From Rhodocytophaga rosea (GTDB lineage: Bacteria > Bacteroidota > Bacteroidia > Cytophagales > 172606-1), in assembly GCF_010119975.1 (NCBI RefSeq), contig NZ_CP048222.1, positions 2,622,501 to 2,686,500 of the forward strand: a stretch of DNA of 64,000 bases, written 5' to 3'. The notes under the pieces are model-generated. The model did no database searches and was not told where the DNA came from. It saw only the letters and a list, made by a program, of their open reading frames with translations. Shown here piece after piece: positions 1-8,437 of the stretch. Position 1 is the stretch's first letter. Each line of letters opens with the position of its first letter. The position numbers were made by a program, and so were the translations under genes.

Positions 1-3
1 TTA

Positions 4-11
4 TACCTTTG
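4..11 (+). promoter_or_regulatory. Candidate -7 element (TACCTTTG)
   Basis: TACCTTTG matches the Bacteroidetes primary-sigma -7 consensus TAnnTTTG. It lies about 120 bases upstream of the response regulator at 130. The -33 region is outside the window, so only half of the promoter can be judged. Confidence 0.4.
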
Positions 12-129
12 CACATAACGGTAATACCATATAGCGCATATTTTGTTAGCTCTATCATAAATTTGATCGCCGAAATAACAAAAACACTTATTTTGCAGAT
101 CAACTTGATGCTACTCATTTTCCGCAAGC

Positions 130-828
130 ATGATTGCTAACAAAGCCAAAATATTATTAGTAGAAGACGATGCCAGCCTGGGATTTGTAATTAAGGATAA
201 TCTGGAAATTAACGGGTTTCATGTTACGCTCTGTGGAGATGGAGAAGCAGCCTGGCAAACTTTCCGGCAGGCAGCGTTTGATCTGTGCATATTGGATGTG
301 ATGCTTCCCAAAAGAGATGGATTTACGTTGGCACAGTATATCAGGCAATATAATACTTTAGTGCCTATTATTTTTCTAACTGCCAAATCTATGAAGGAGG
401 ATAAAATAGCAGGTTTTAAAACTGGCGGCGACGATTACATCACTAAACCCTTTAGTATTGAGGAATTGCTGTTGAGAATTGAAGTATTTCTTAAACGCAG
501 CCAGTATACAGTTTCACAGGCAATTCCCATTCCTGTATTTAGTATTGGCAAATATACATTTGATTATAAAAATCTGCTGCTTAGTTACGGAACTGAGAAA
601 AGATATCTCACACAAAAAGAAGCAGATATATTGCAGCTATTTTGTCTGAACCCGGATGTTACCTTAAAACGGGAAGATATTTTGAATAAAGTATGGGGAG
701 ATGATGATTACTTTATGGGTAGAAGCCTGGATGTTTTTATTACAAAACTGCGTAAATATTTAAAAGCAGATTCGAATATAGAAATCGTAAACTTACATGG
801 CGTAGGGTTTAAATTAGAAGTAAAATAA
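130..828 (+). CDS. OmpR/PhoB-family response regulator
   Basis: A cytoplasmic two-component response regulator of 232 residues. The N-terminal receiver domain (about residues 7-120) has the acidic pair D13-D14, the phospho-acceptor D56 in the ILDVMLP segment, the conserved T84 and K106 in the TKP motif, so it should be phosphorylatable. The C-terminal half (about 135-230) is a winged-helix DNA-binding domain with the usual LTQKEADIL start. The ATG at 130 gives a normal-length protein. No histidine kinase is adjacent inside the window; a partner may lie upstream of position 1. The kinase at 58890-60983 is far away and pairing is not supported. The target genes are unknown; the lipoprotein starting at 910 has its own candidate promoter. 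Confidence 0.93.
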   Translation: MIANKAKILLVEDDASLGFVIKDNLEINGFHVTLCGDGEAAWQTFRQAAFDLCILDVMLPKRDGFTLAQYIRQYNTLVPIIFLTAKSMKEDKIAGFKTGGDDYITKPFSIEELLLRIEVFLKRSQYTVSQAIPIPVFSIGKYTFDYKNLLLSYGTEKRYLTQKEADILQLFCLNPDVTLKREDILNKVWGDDDYFMGRSLDVFITKLRKYLKADSNIEIVNLHGVGFKLEVK

Positions 829-849
829 TAGTTGAGTTAGCACTCCTAT

Positions 850-857
850 TAACTTTG
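850..857 (+). promoter_or_regulatory. Candidate -7 element (TAACTTTG) for the lipoprotein gene
   Basis: TAACTTTG fits TAnnTTTG and lies 52 bases before the ATG at 910. A TTG at 832-834 could be the -33 element, but the 15-base spacing is shorter than the usual 19-21. Confidence 0.45.
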
Positions 858-909
858 CTTGTGAAGTTATTATACAACATTTGCTTCTTCTGTTTATCAG
901 ATACATGTT

Positions 910-2061
910 ATGAAAACATTTTTATTCAGCTTTATTTATATAAGCCTATCTATATTATTAATACTAGGTTGTTCCGGACCAGAGCAGAATAATTTAGGAC
1001 AGACAAAAACAGATACCTTACAGGCAAGCACTCCTGGAAACACTACAACACCTGTACAAGAGAATTCAGGTGATTTCTCTAAATCTTACCAAGGCGAAAT
1101 TGCCGGTAAGTATCCTATCCGGATGCAGCTTACAAGAACCGGGAATGAATTAACCGGTAGGTATGCCTATACGAAAGTAGGAAAAGATATACCCTTAGCA
1201 GGCTCTGTAGATAGCGAGGGTAAATTTTCGATACAGGAAACAGATGAACAAGGTAAAGTAACTGGTGTATTTGAAGGGAGATTTGATGCAGCAACAACTC
1301 TGTCAGGCAACTGGCGGAGTCCGGATACAGGAAAAGTACTTTCATTTTCCCTGCAGGAATCAAATCACAATACAACTTCAAAAAGTGTATCCATTGGCCA
1401 GGGTATGGAACTGGCAGAGAATAGTTTTACGCTCGAAGGCAAGAATGGAATTGATGGAGAATATGCTTTTCCAACCATTACCGGAGAAAGCACTGCTGCC
1501 AGTACGATGAATGAAGTACTGGCTCCTAAAAATCTGATGGGTGAAACTATTGAAGAAATGAAAGCTACTTTTAAAGATTGCAGTTGTGGTACCTTAGGAG
1601 TGAGTTATCATGTAAACTACAATGCAAATAACATTCTGGATATGAGTATATTTATTGAGACTTTAGGTGCCTATTCTTCAGGATATGTCAAGCGGTTTAC
1701 ATTTAATACTACAACCGGAGAAAAACTTTCCATTGGCCAACTGTTAAAACCTACCGCACTTTCTCAGTTAGCTGCTGAATGTGATGCATTGTTGCAGGAA
1801 CGGGTTAAAAAAGCGATGGGTGAAGCAGAAGAAGGTGAAGGCGCTGAATGGTTAAAAGAACTCATGCAGGACAAAAAATTTGAAGTAGAACATCTGGAAA
1901 ATTTCTCTATCTCCTCAGAAGGAATTACTTTCTATTATCCCTACGGTTTCCCGCACGCCGCCATAGCTCTGGAGCCAGATGATGCCTTTCTCTATAGCTT
2001 TTTACAATTAAAAGATGATATTGAACCTACCAGCCTATTGGGACCTTTGGTACAGAAATAA
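910..2061 (+). CDS. DUF3298-like lipoprotein
   Basis: A 383-residue predicted lipoprotein. A hydrophobic signal ends in a lipobox (LILGC, Cys21), followed by a low-complexity Thr/Gly/Gln linker. Residues about 60-150 form a repeated beta-strand pattern (GEIAGKYPI...LTGRYAY...GRFDAATTLSGNW). The C-terminal part (about 280-375) resembles the DUF3298/RsiV-type domain, including the FYYPYGFPHAA segment. A Cys pair (CSC) lies near residue 223. The function is unknown; a sensory or cell-envelope role is inference. It starts about 80 bases after the response regulator and is followed 30 bases later by an L,D-transpeptidase gene on the same strand, so these may be co-transcribed and envelope-related. 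Confidence 0.75.
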   Translation: MKTFLFSFIYISLSILLILGCSGPEQNNLGQTKTDTLQASTPGNTTTPVQENSGDFSKSYQGEIAGKYPIRMQLTRTGNELTGRYAYTKVGKDIPLAGSVDSEGKFSIQETDEQGKVTGVFEGRFDAATTLSGNWRSPDTGKVLSFSLQESNHNTTSKSVSIGQGMELAENSFTLEGKNGIDGEYAFPTITGESTAASTMNEVLAPKNLMGETIEEMKATFKDCSCGTLGVSYHVNYNANNILDMSIFIETLGAYSSGYVKRFTFNTTTGEKLSIGQLLKPTALSQLAAECDALLQERVKKAMGEAEEGEGAEWLKELMQDKKFEVEHLENFSISSEGITFYYPYGFPHAAIALEPDDAFLYSFLQLKDDIEPTSLLGPLVQK

Positions 2062-2091
2062 TTTATATCCCCTGTACTTCAATTTCTGGTA

Positions 2092-2595
2092 ATGAAACAT
2101 TTTATACCTGTTTTTCTTTTGATTCTTCTCTTGCCCAGTTGTAAAAACAAAGTAGAAAAAAAGCTACCTGACAGGGCAGATAAAGTAATAGTGTATAAAA
2201 GCAAACGGGAATTGCACCTACTAAAGGATGGAGAAATTATCCGGACGTATAAAATTGCATTGGGTGATAATCCGGTTGGCCACAAACAGCAGGAAGGGGA
2301 TGAGAAAACTCCAGAAGGAACTTATATCTTAGACTGGCGGAACAGTAAAAGTGCCTATCATAAATCTATTCATGTCTCCTACCCCAATGAAAAGGACAGG
2401 GAACATGCAAAACAGTTGGGTATATCTCCGGGAGGTGATATTATGATCCATGGGATGAACAAGCAAACGGCCTGGCTAGGGAGATGGCAAAACCTAAGAG
2501 ATTGGACCAATGGCTGTATGGCCGTATCTAACGACGAAATGGATGAAATATGGGCAATGGTGAAGAATGGCACTCAGATCGAGATTAATCCATAA
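2092..2595 (+). CDS. L,D-transpeptidase (YkuD) lipoprotein
   Basis: A 167-residue lipoprotein with lipobox LLPSC (Cys17). The YkuD catalytic signature is complete: H121 in the IMIHGM segment and the nucleophile C143 in the NGCMAVS segment, spaced as in the family. YkuD enzymes cross-link peptidoglycan stem peptides or attach proteins to them, acting in the periplasm. The protein is short, with no separate LysM or binding domain. It ends four bases before the end of the convergent VWA gene at 2600, so the two genes share almost no intergenic space. Function is assigned by family; the particular substrate is not visible. Confidence 0.9.
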   Translation: MKHFIPVFLLILLLPSCKNKVEKKLPDRADKVIVYKSKRELHLLKDGEIIRTYKIALGDNPVGHKQQEGDEKTPEGTYILDWRNSKSAYHKSIHVSYPNEKDREHAKQLGISPGGDIMIHGMNKQTAWLGRWQNLRDWTNGCMAVSNDEMDEIWAMVKNGTQIEINP

Positions 2596-2599
2596 AATT

Positions 2600-3628
2600 T
2601 TAATCTTCCAGCACATTACTAATAAATGTATTTTTTACCAGCAGCCACAACAGAAAAAATACAATTGCCCAGCGGAGGTACACATAATAATAATCTTTGG
2701 TATCAGTAAATCGTATTTCCCGGATTTCCGCTTTTTCATAGGCATTGATCTGGGTAAAAACTTCCTGCAAGGCCGAATTATTGGATGCTCTGTAAAACCT
2801 CCCCTCCCCTATTCTGGCAATCTCACGCAAGGTTCTTTCATCTATCGTATTCTGCACGGTTTGTGTATTTCCGGTTTCATCCGTATATGACAAGTTTCCT
2901 TCTGTGCCTACTACAATCGTATATAGTTTAATGCTATATACCTGCGCCAGTTGAGCAGCCGTAACCGGATCTATGTTTCCGGCCGTATTATCTCCATCAC
3001 TGATCAGAATCGCTACTTTCGATTTGGAGTCAGATTCACGCATCCGGTTGATGGTAACAGCCAGTGCATCGCCAATGGCGGTACCACTATTGGTAATCAT
3101 ATTGCTGCGGATTTCATCTACATACTGGTGCAACAAGCGGTAATCGGTGGTAAGCGGAGCCATCCCATACGCATTTCCGGCAAACACGACAATGCCCATT
3201 CTATCCTGAAAACGTCCGTTGATAAAGGTGTGTGCTACTTGCTTAGCCGCTTCCAGCCGGGTAGGTTTAAAATCTTCCAGTAGCATAGATTCAGATACAT
3301 CCATTACCAGCATGATATCTATGCCTTCCGATGTTTGTTCTATGCGTTCCTGGTAACGTTGTGGCCGGGCTAAAGCGATTAAAATCAGAATCAGGCATAT
3401 GCTCATCAAAATATCAGGTACAAAACGCAGCAAACTCACTGGCGACCAGCTGATCTGCTGGCTGGGCAAGGCAATAGGCAGACGTTGCCGGAACCTGGAA
3501 TGAATTAACCACCGGACAATAAATAAAAAAGGAACTGCCGGGATAAGCAGGAAAAATAAACGTTGTTCCCAGGCAAATCCCCGGAGGGTGCTGATTGTAA
3601 ACCAGGTAATTGAAAACCATGCATCCAT
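2600..3628 (-). CDS. BatA-like VWA-domain membrane protein
   Basis: A 342-residue inner-membrane protein. Hydrophobic segments lie at about residues 22-40 and 70-88 and near the C-terminus (about 314-333). Between them is a von Willebrand factor A domain with an intact MIDAS metal site: D110-x-S112-x-S114, plus the SGTAIGDAL and LISDGDN segments. This is the BatA layout of the Bacteroides aerotolerance group, which usually works with a MoxR ATPase and BatB/BatD; none of those is next to it here, so it is an orphan copy. It is convergent with the L,D-transpeptidase gene and divergent from egtD. Start chosen at the ATG at 3628. Confidence 0.85.
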   Translation of the reverse strand: MDAWFSITWFTISTLRGFAWEQRLFFLLIPAVPFLFIVRWLIHSRFRQRLPIALPSQQISWSPVSLLRFVPDILMSICLILILIALARPQRYQERIEQTSEGIDIMLVMDVSESMLLEDFKPTRLEAAKQVAHTFINGRFQDRMGIVVFAGNAYGMAPLTTDYRLLHQYVDEIRSNMITNSGTAIGDALAVTINRMRESDSKSKVAILISDGDNTAGNIDPVTAAQLAQVYSIKLYTIVVGTEGNLSYTDETGNTQTVQNTIDERTLREIARIGEGRFYRASNNSALQEVFTQINAYEKAEIREIRFTDTKDYYYVYLRWAIVFFLLWLLVKNTFISNVLED

Positions 3629-3812
3629 GCAAATACTTAAAAATTAAACTTAATCATTTCGGCTGTATTTTCTTTAGCTGAATCTGATTTATTCGCTTGT
3701 TTCAGGCTTTAAACGACATTAAAACTTTTCTAATTTAGGAAACTATTATTTACAAAGGCAGTTTACCATGTTAAGCCTAATCAATCCGTTCCTTAAACCT
3801 ACAGTTTAAATA

Positions 3813-4823
3813 ATGTCAACTTCTTACAGTATCCAGACCACCGTAGACAATGAAAATATAGTTGCGTTTCAACCAGGAACTTTAGCCTATGATGTGCTGG
3901 CAGGGTTAATAAAATATCCAAAAACCTTATCTTCCAAATATTTTTATGATGCCAAAGGCAGCAAAATATTTGAACAGATTATGCAGCTACCGGAATATTA
4001 TCCTACCCGTTGCGAAGCCCAGATCCTGGAAACTCATAAACAAGCTTTACTGGAAATGTGCCGGAAAGACTATTATCATCTGGTAGATTTAGGTGCCGGA
4101 GATGCCGCTAAAACCCGTATCCTGATTGATCATTTTTATAAGAATAACTTACGCTTTGAATATATCCCAGTAGATATTTCCCCAAGTGCGGTACAAGAAC
4201 TAACCGAAAATCTGCATCAAGCGTATCCTTTACTTCCGGTAAGAAGTGTAGCCACAGATTATTTTACAGCACTTCAGTGGATACATAGCCAGGTGCCAGG
4301 ACGGAAACTTGTATTGTTTTTAGGTTCGAATATTGGCAATTTCACTACAGAGGAGTGCAAACAATTTCTTTCTACCATCTGGCAATTACTCGACGAAGAT
4401 GACCGGCTGCTTACTGGCTTTGATCTGAAAAAGAATGCAAACGTTATTCGTAATGCTTATAATGATTCTAGTGGTATTACTGCTGAATTTAACCGGAACC
4501 TGTTGCAACGCATCAATATTGAATTGGGGGGCAATTTTAACCTGGATGCTTTTGAATTTTATGCCAGCTACGATCCGGTTTCGGGGTTTGTAAAAAGCTA
4601 TATGATCAGCACGAAAGCTCAACAGGTATACATTGAAGCATTCAAACGTAGTTTTGCATTTGAGGCCTGGGAAACCATTCACATGGAAAATTCCCGCAAA
4701 TTCGGTATCAGGGAAATCGAAGAATTGGCTTTGGCTTGCCGCTATGAAGTAGAAACCCATTTATTCGACAACCAGCAATATTTTACAGATTCTATCTGGA
4801 AAGTGGCCGGGAAAAATAGGTGA
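3813..4823 (+). CDS. egtD: L-histidine N-alpha-methyltransferase (EgtD)
   Basis: A 336-residue cytosolic SAM-dependent methyltransferase of the EgtD family, which trimethylates histidine to hercynine, the first step of ergothioneine synthesis. The N-terminal region has the family segments SSKYFYDAKGS and LPEYYPTRCE, the SAM-binding loop is VDLGAGDAAKT (about 91-101), and FLGSNIGNF and the C-terminal family fold follow. Length is normal. The usual partner EgtB (sulfoxide synthase) is not in this window, so the pathway cannot be confirmed; hercynine itself may be the product. It stands alone, divergent from the BatA-like gene. Confidence 0.88.
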   Translation: MSTSYSIQTTVDNENIVAFQPGTLAYDVLAGLIKYPKTLSSKYFYDAKGSKIFEQIMQLPEYYPTRCEAQILETHKQALLEMCRKDYYHLVDLGAGDAAKTRILIDHFYKNNLRFEYIPVDISPSAVQELTENLHQAYPLLPVRSVATDYFTALQWIHSQVPGRKLVLFLGSNIGNFTTEECKQFLSTIWQLLDEDDRLLTGFDLKKNANVIRNAYNDSSGITAEFNRNLLQRINIELGGNFNLDAFEFYASYDPVSGFVKSYMISTKAQQVYIEAFKRSFAFEAWETIHMENSRKFGIREIEELALACRYEVETHLFDNQQYFTDSIWKVAGKNR

Positions 4824-4961
4824 ATTTCGTTATTGGTTGTTTGTTATTAGTTATTGGTGCTGTGGTATGTTGAGATTATACATATAGAAAACGCAAAACG
4901 AATTTGAATTCAAAATGTAATTTCCGAACACTACTAACGAACAACCAACAACGATCTTGTG

Positions 4962-5639
4962 TTATTCTGCCAGTAGGTCTGGCCTGCGCTGACGGGTACG
5001 TTCGAGGGATTGCTCATACCGCCATTTTTCAATATTCGCTTTATGGCCGGACAATAACACTTCCGGCACTTTCCACCCCTGGTAATCTGCCGGCCGGGTA
5101 TATACTGGAGGGGCTAGTAAATCGTCCTGGAAAGAGTCGGTAAGTGCCGAGGTTTCATCTGACAATACCCCCGGAATAAGCCGGATCACGGAATCTGCAA
5201 TGACAGCAGCCGCCAGTTCTCCTCCGGATAATACATAATCGCCAATGCTGATTTCTCTGGTTACAAAATGTTCCCGCACCCGTTCATCTACCCCTTTGTA
5301 ATGTCCGCAGAGAATAATCAGGTTTTGTTTGAGCGAAAGTACATTTGCCGTTTTCTGACCAAATAATTCTCCATCTGGCGTTACATATATCACTTCATCA
5401 TAGGTACGCTGCTGCTTGAGCAGATTTATACATTTAGCAATGGGTTCGATCATCAATACCATACCGGCACCACCACCAAAAGCATAATCGTCTACCTGTT
5501 TGTGTTTGTTTATGGCATATTCCCGCAGATCATGCACTTGTACCTCTACGAGTTGTTTATCCTGAGCCCGCTTAAGAATCGAAGCTGCAAAAAAACTATC
5601 TAACAACTGAGGCAGGCAAGTGATAATATCTATGCGCAT
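4962..5639 (-). CDS. trmD: tRNA (guanine(37)-N1)-methyltransferase
   Basis: A 225-residue SPOUT-family enzyme that methylates G37 next to the anticodon using SAM and prevents frameshifting. The start [13 protein letters not shown], the GGGAGMVL segment, the [13 protein letters not shown] motif and the trefoil-knot segment [11 protein letters not shown] are all present and in order. The C-terminal domain ends in QRRPDLL as in homologues. It follows rimM by 35 bases on the same strand, in the conserved rpsP-rimM-trmD order. Confidence 0.97.
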   Translation of the reverse strand: MRIDIITCLPQLLDSFFAASILKRAQDKQLVEVQVHDLREYAINKHKQVDDYAFGGGAGMVLMIEPIAKCINLLKQQRTYDEVIYVTPDGELFGQKTANVLSLKQNLIILCGHYKGVDERVREHFVTREISIGDYVLSGGELAAAVIADSVIRLIPGVLSDETSALTDSFQDDLLAPPVYTRPADYQGWKVPEVLLSGHKANIEKWRYEQSLERTRQRRPDLLAE

Positions 5640-5674
5640 ATATAAGTATTAAATTTCCTGTGTCATTCAATTAA

Positions 5675-6241
5675 TTACTCAGTTTCCTCCTCTTTATCCA
5701 CTTCGTCTGAACCAGTATCATTCAAGTAAATTTCCAGCAACCCATCCGGGAGTTCTACATATAATTCTTTTTTTTTGTGGTCGATGCCGGTCACAATCTC
5801 ATCGGTAATAGGAATGAGTACTTCCTTCTCCTGGTATTGCATAGCAATCAGATCCTGGTGGGGCATTTCGTAGACATTACTAATTTTTCCGAGATTACCC
5901 AGCTTTTCATCTACAACCAGATACTCTACAATTTCATGGTAATAAAACTGATCTTCGTCGAGTTCAGGGAGGTTTTCCAGGGGAAGGAATAATCCATTTC
6001 CTACCAGATTCTGGGCTTTCTGAAGGGAGTTCACATCCTCTAGCCTGACTATGGCTTTGTCTTTTTGAACCTGGATAGTATCTATAAAAAAAGGCACAAG
6101 CTTGCCATTAATTTCAACAAACACAGATTCTAAGCCTTTGTAGGTTTCAGGTTCATCTACATCCAGGACAAAGGTAACTTCTCCCTGTACACCATGTGTT
6201 TTCAGCACATATCCCAATTGATAACAAGATTCTATATCCAT
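5675..6241 (-). CDS. rimM: 16S rRNA processing protein RimM
   Basis: A 188-residue ribosome maturation factor that binds S19 and helps mature the 30S head. The N-terminal RimM domain (GYVLKTHGVQGEV) and the C-terminal PRC-barrel (YHEIVEYLVVD...VLIPI) are visible, with an acidic tail. It lies between rpsP and trmD. A hairpin with a T-tract separates it from rpsP (6359-6391), so its expression may be lower than that of rpsP. Confidence 0.95.
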   Translation of the reverse strand: MDIESCYQLGYVLKTHGVQGEVTFVLDVDEPETYKGLESVFVEINGKLVPFFIDTIQVQKDKAIVRLEDVNSLQKAQNLVGNGLFLPLENLPELDEDQFYYHEIVEYLVVDEKLGNLGKISNVYEMPHQDLIAMQYQEKEVLIPITDEIVTGIDHKKKELYVELPDGLLEIYLNDTGSDEVDKEEETE

Positions 6242-6358
6242 AATAGTAATTCTGAATTATAAGATTAAATGAATACAAGATTTAGCCACTCATAGAGCAA
6301 AACATTTCAGATGAAAAATCTGCACCTACGTTTTCTTATCTATATCTATAAAGTAAAA

Positions 6359-6391
6359 AGAGGTAAGAATGCCTGAAAGCTTCTTACCTCT
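6359..6391 (-). terminator. Intrinsic terminator or attenuator between rpsP and rimM
   Basis: Perfect 10-base arms at 6359-6368 and 6382-6391 (AGAGGTAAGA / TCTTACCTCT) with a 13-base loop. On the minus strand a T-rich run follows, as expected for a rho-independent terminator. It lies 22 bases beyond the rpsP stop and about 120 bases before rimM. Confidence 0.75.
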
Positions 6392-6412
6392 GTTATGTAT
6401 ATAAACTAACGT

Positions 6413-6949
6413 TTATTCTGTAGCGGCAGTTGTATCCGTATCAGGTGCATTTTCAACCGGTGCTTCAGCAGCAGGAGCAACTTCAGCAGGCGGTGTTTTC
6501 TTACGCGTGATAGCTTCTGCTCTGGCTTCTTTTACTTTGGCTTCAGCTGCTAAACGGGCTTTGGCAGCATCGGCTTTCTTTTGAGCCAAGGTATCTACTT
6601 TACCAGAAACTTTGCTTTCTTTGCTTTGTTTCCACTCAGCAAATTTAGTATCGGCTTGTTCCTGGGTGATTGCACCTTTAATTACACCAATCTGCAAATG
6701 TTTTCTTAGCAACACTCCTCTGTAAGAAAGCATAGCTTTTACGGTATCGGTAGGTTGAGCTCCATTCAATAACCATTGAAACGCTTTTTCTTCATTGAGA
6801 ATAATGGTTGCCGGATTGCTGTTTGGATTATACGTTCCGATTTTTTCGATAAAGCGGCCATCCCGTGGCGCTCTTGCATCGGCTACTACTACATCGTAGA
6901 GAGCCAGTTTTTTACGACCTCTGCGGGTCAATCTGATTTTTACTGACAT
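6413..6949 (-). CDS. rpsP: 30S ribosomal protein S16 with long C-terminal tail
   Basis: A 178-residue protein. The first 80 or so residues are standard S16 ([14 protein letters not shown]...[13 protein letters not shown]). The remainder is an Ala/Lys/Glu/Pro-rich extension, which is usual for Bacteroidota S16 but nearly doubles the length compared with the proteobacterial protein. It is first gene of the rpsP-rimM-trmD cluster. A TATCTTTG -7 element lies about 50 bases upstream on the minus strand (7000-7007). Confidence 0.97.
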   Translation of the reverse strand: MSVKIRLTRRGRKKLALYDVVVADARAPRDGRFIEKIGTYNPNSNPATIILNEEKAFQWLLNGAQPTDTVKAMLSYRGVLLRKHLQIGVIKGAITQEQADTKFAEWKQSKESKVSGKVDTLAQKKADAAKARLAAEAKVKEARAEAITRKKTPPAEVAPAAEAPVENAPDTDTTAATE

Positions 6950-6999
6950 TTTAACTTATGTTAAAGAACAACGGAACCCGTCCGTCTTTTTTTGGACTG

Positions 7000-7007
7000 C
7001 AAAGATA
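7000..7007 (-). promoter_or_regulatory. Candidate -7 element (TATCTTTG) for rpsP
   Basis: TATCTTTG read on the minus strand matches TAnnTTTG exactly. It lies 51 bases upstream of the rpsP ATG and 40 bases past the hemL stop. No clear -33 TTG is seen at 19-21 bases. Confidence 0.55.
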
Positions 7008-7047
7008 GGTGTAAAATTTATAATTACATGAAGGTGCTTTATTATTT

Positions 7048-8346
7048 TTACGCTTTTACTAGAATTTCTTCCAAAGATTCGTAATTGGCATGAACAATTT
7101 TCTCAATATGTTCATCCGTTAAGGCTGTAGACAGGAACAAGCTTTCGTATTGGGAAGGAGCCAGATACACACCGCGTTTCAGCATCGCCTGGAAATACTT
7201 GCCAAAAAGCACGGTATCTGAGCTTTTGGCGGTTTCAAAATCGTAAACTTCCTGATCGGTGAAGAAAATGCTAAACATGGAGCCAATGTGATTAATGGTA
7301 TAATTCAATCCTAGTTTTTTCAGATTCTCTTTAAAACCTGCTACGAGCTTTCCGCCAATAGATTCGAGCTGGCTATATACTTCCGGTTGGGTATTGAGGT
7401 GGCGCAGCATGGCTAAACCGGCTGACATAGCAATGGGATTTCCGGATAAAGTGCCTGCCTGGTATACTGGTCCGGCCGGAGAAACAAAATCCATGATTTC
7501 TTTTTTGCCACCATACGCTCCAACAGGCATTCCTCCGCCAATGATTTTACCTAAGGTGGTTAAATCTGGCATAATATCGAAACGTTCCTGTACGCCTCCT
7601 TTTGCCAGACGGAAACCTGTCATTACTTCATCAAAAATTAATAGAATTCCATGCTGCGTACACAAATCACGTAAAACTTCTAGAAAGCCATTTTTTGGCA
7701 ACACCAGTCCCATATTTCCGGCAACAGGCTCTATAATTATAGCTGCAATATTTTTGGGGTTGGCCTCAATTAATGTTTGTACTGCTTCCAGATCATTATA
7801 TGGAGCGGTAAGTGTATCGTTAGCAACACCTTTTGTAACGCCCGGACTATCGGGAACGCCCATGGTTATAGCACCACTTCCGGCTGCAATCAGGAAGGAA
7901 TCACCATGGCCGTGGTAACAACCTTCAAACTTGATAATCTTTTCCCGGCCAGTATATCCCCTGGCCAGCCGTATGGCTGACATACAGGCTTCTGTTCCGG
8001 AATTAACCATGCGCACTTTTTCTACGGATGGCACCATTGAAACAATGAGTTCTGCCATTTCCACTTCTTTGCGGGTAGGTGCACCAAACGATAAGGAACT
8101 GGAAACAGCTTCTTTTACCGCATTTTCAATTAATTCATGTGCATGGCCCAATACCATAGGTCCCCAGGAATTAATGAGTTCAATATAGGAATTGCCATCT
8201 TCATCATATAAATAAGCACCTTTCGCCGATTTAATGAACAAGGGATTCCCTCCTACTGCCCGGAAAGCCCGGACTGGTGAATTTACTCCGCCAGGAATGT
8301 ATTGTTTGGCCTGGTTAAATAAGGTATGGCTATTGGTTGTTTGCAT
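7048..8346 (-). CDS. hemL: Glutamate-1-semialdehyde 2,1-aminomutase
   Basis: A 432-residue class-III PLP aminotransferase-fold enzyme that converts glutamate-1-semialdehyde to 5-aminolevulinate in the C5 route to haem. Evidence: YIPGGVNSPVRAF near the start, the GYTGREKIIKFEGCYHGH segment, the PLP-contacting Asp in IFDEVMTGFR, the catalytic-lysine region TTLGKIIGGGMPVGAYGG and the family signature QAGTLSGNP. Length is normal. No other haem gene is adjacent. It lies upstream of the rpsP cluster on the same strand but with separate promoter evidence. Confidence 0.97.
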   Translation of the reverse strand: MQTTNSHTLFNQAKQYIPGGVNSPVRAFRAVGGNPLFIKSAKGAYLYDEDGNSYIELINSWGPMVLGHAHELIENAVKEAVSSSLSFGAPTRKEVEMAELIVSMVPSVEKVRMVNSGTEACMSAIRLARGYTGREKIIKFEGCYHGHGDSFLIAAGSGAITMGVPDSPGVTKGVANDTLTAPYNDLEAVQTLIEANPKNIAAIIIEPVAGNMGLVLPKNGFLEVLRDLCTQHGILLIFDEVMTGFRLAKGGVQERFDIMPDLTTLGKIIGGGMPVGAYGGKKEIMDFVSPAGPVYQAGTLSGNPIAMSAGLAMLRHLNTQPEVYSQLESIGGKLVAGFKENLKKLGLNYTINHIGSMFSIFFTDQEVYDFETAKSSDTVLFGKYFQAMLKRGVYLAPSQYESLFLSTALTDEHIEKIVHANYESLEEILVKA

Positions 8347-8437
8347 AGCAATTAGTTATTGGTTATCTGTCAATAATCACTTCTATAAAATGAGCAGAGA
8401 AAGATATTGTTTTAAAATTCAGCGTCCGAAATCAGAT

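Noticed and set aside
2951-3283. Plus-strand open frame opposite the VWA gene
   Set aside because: Shadow of the VWA frame; no domain or start context.
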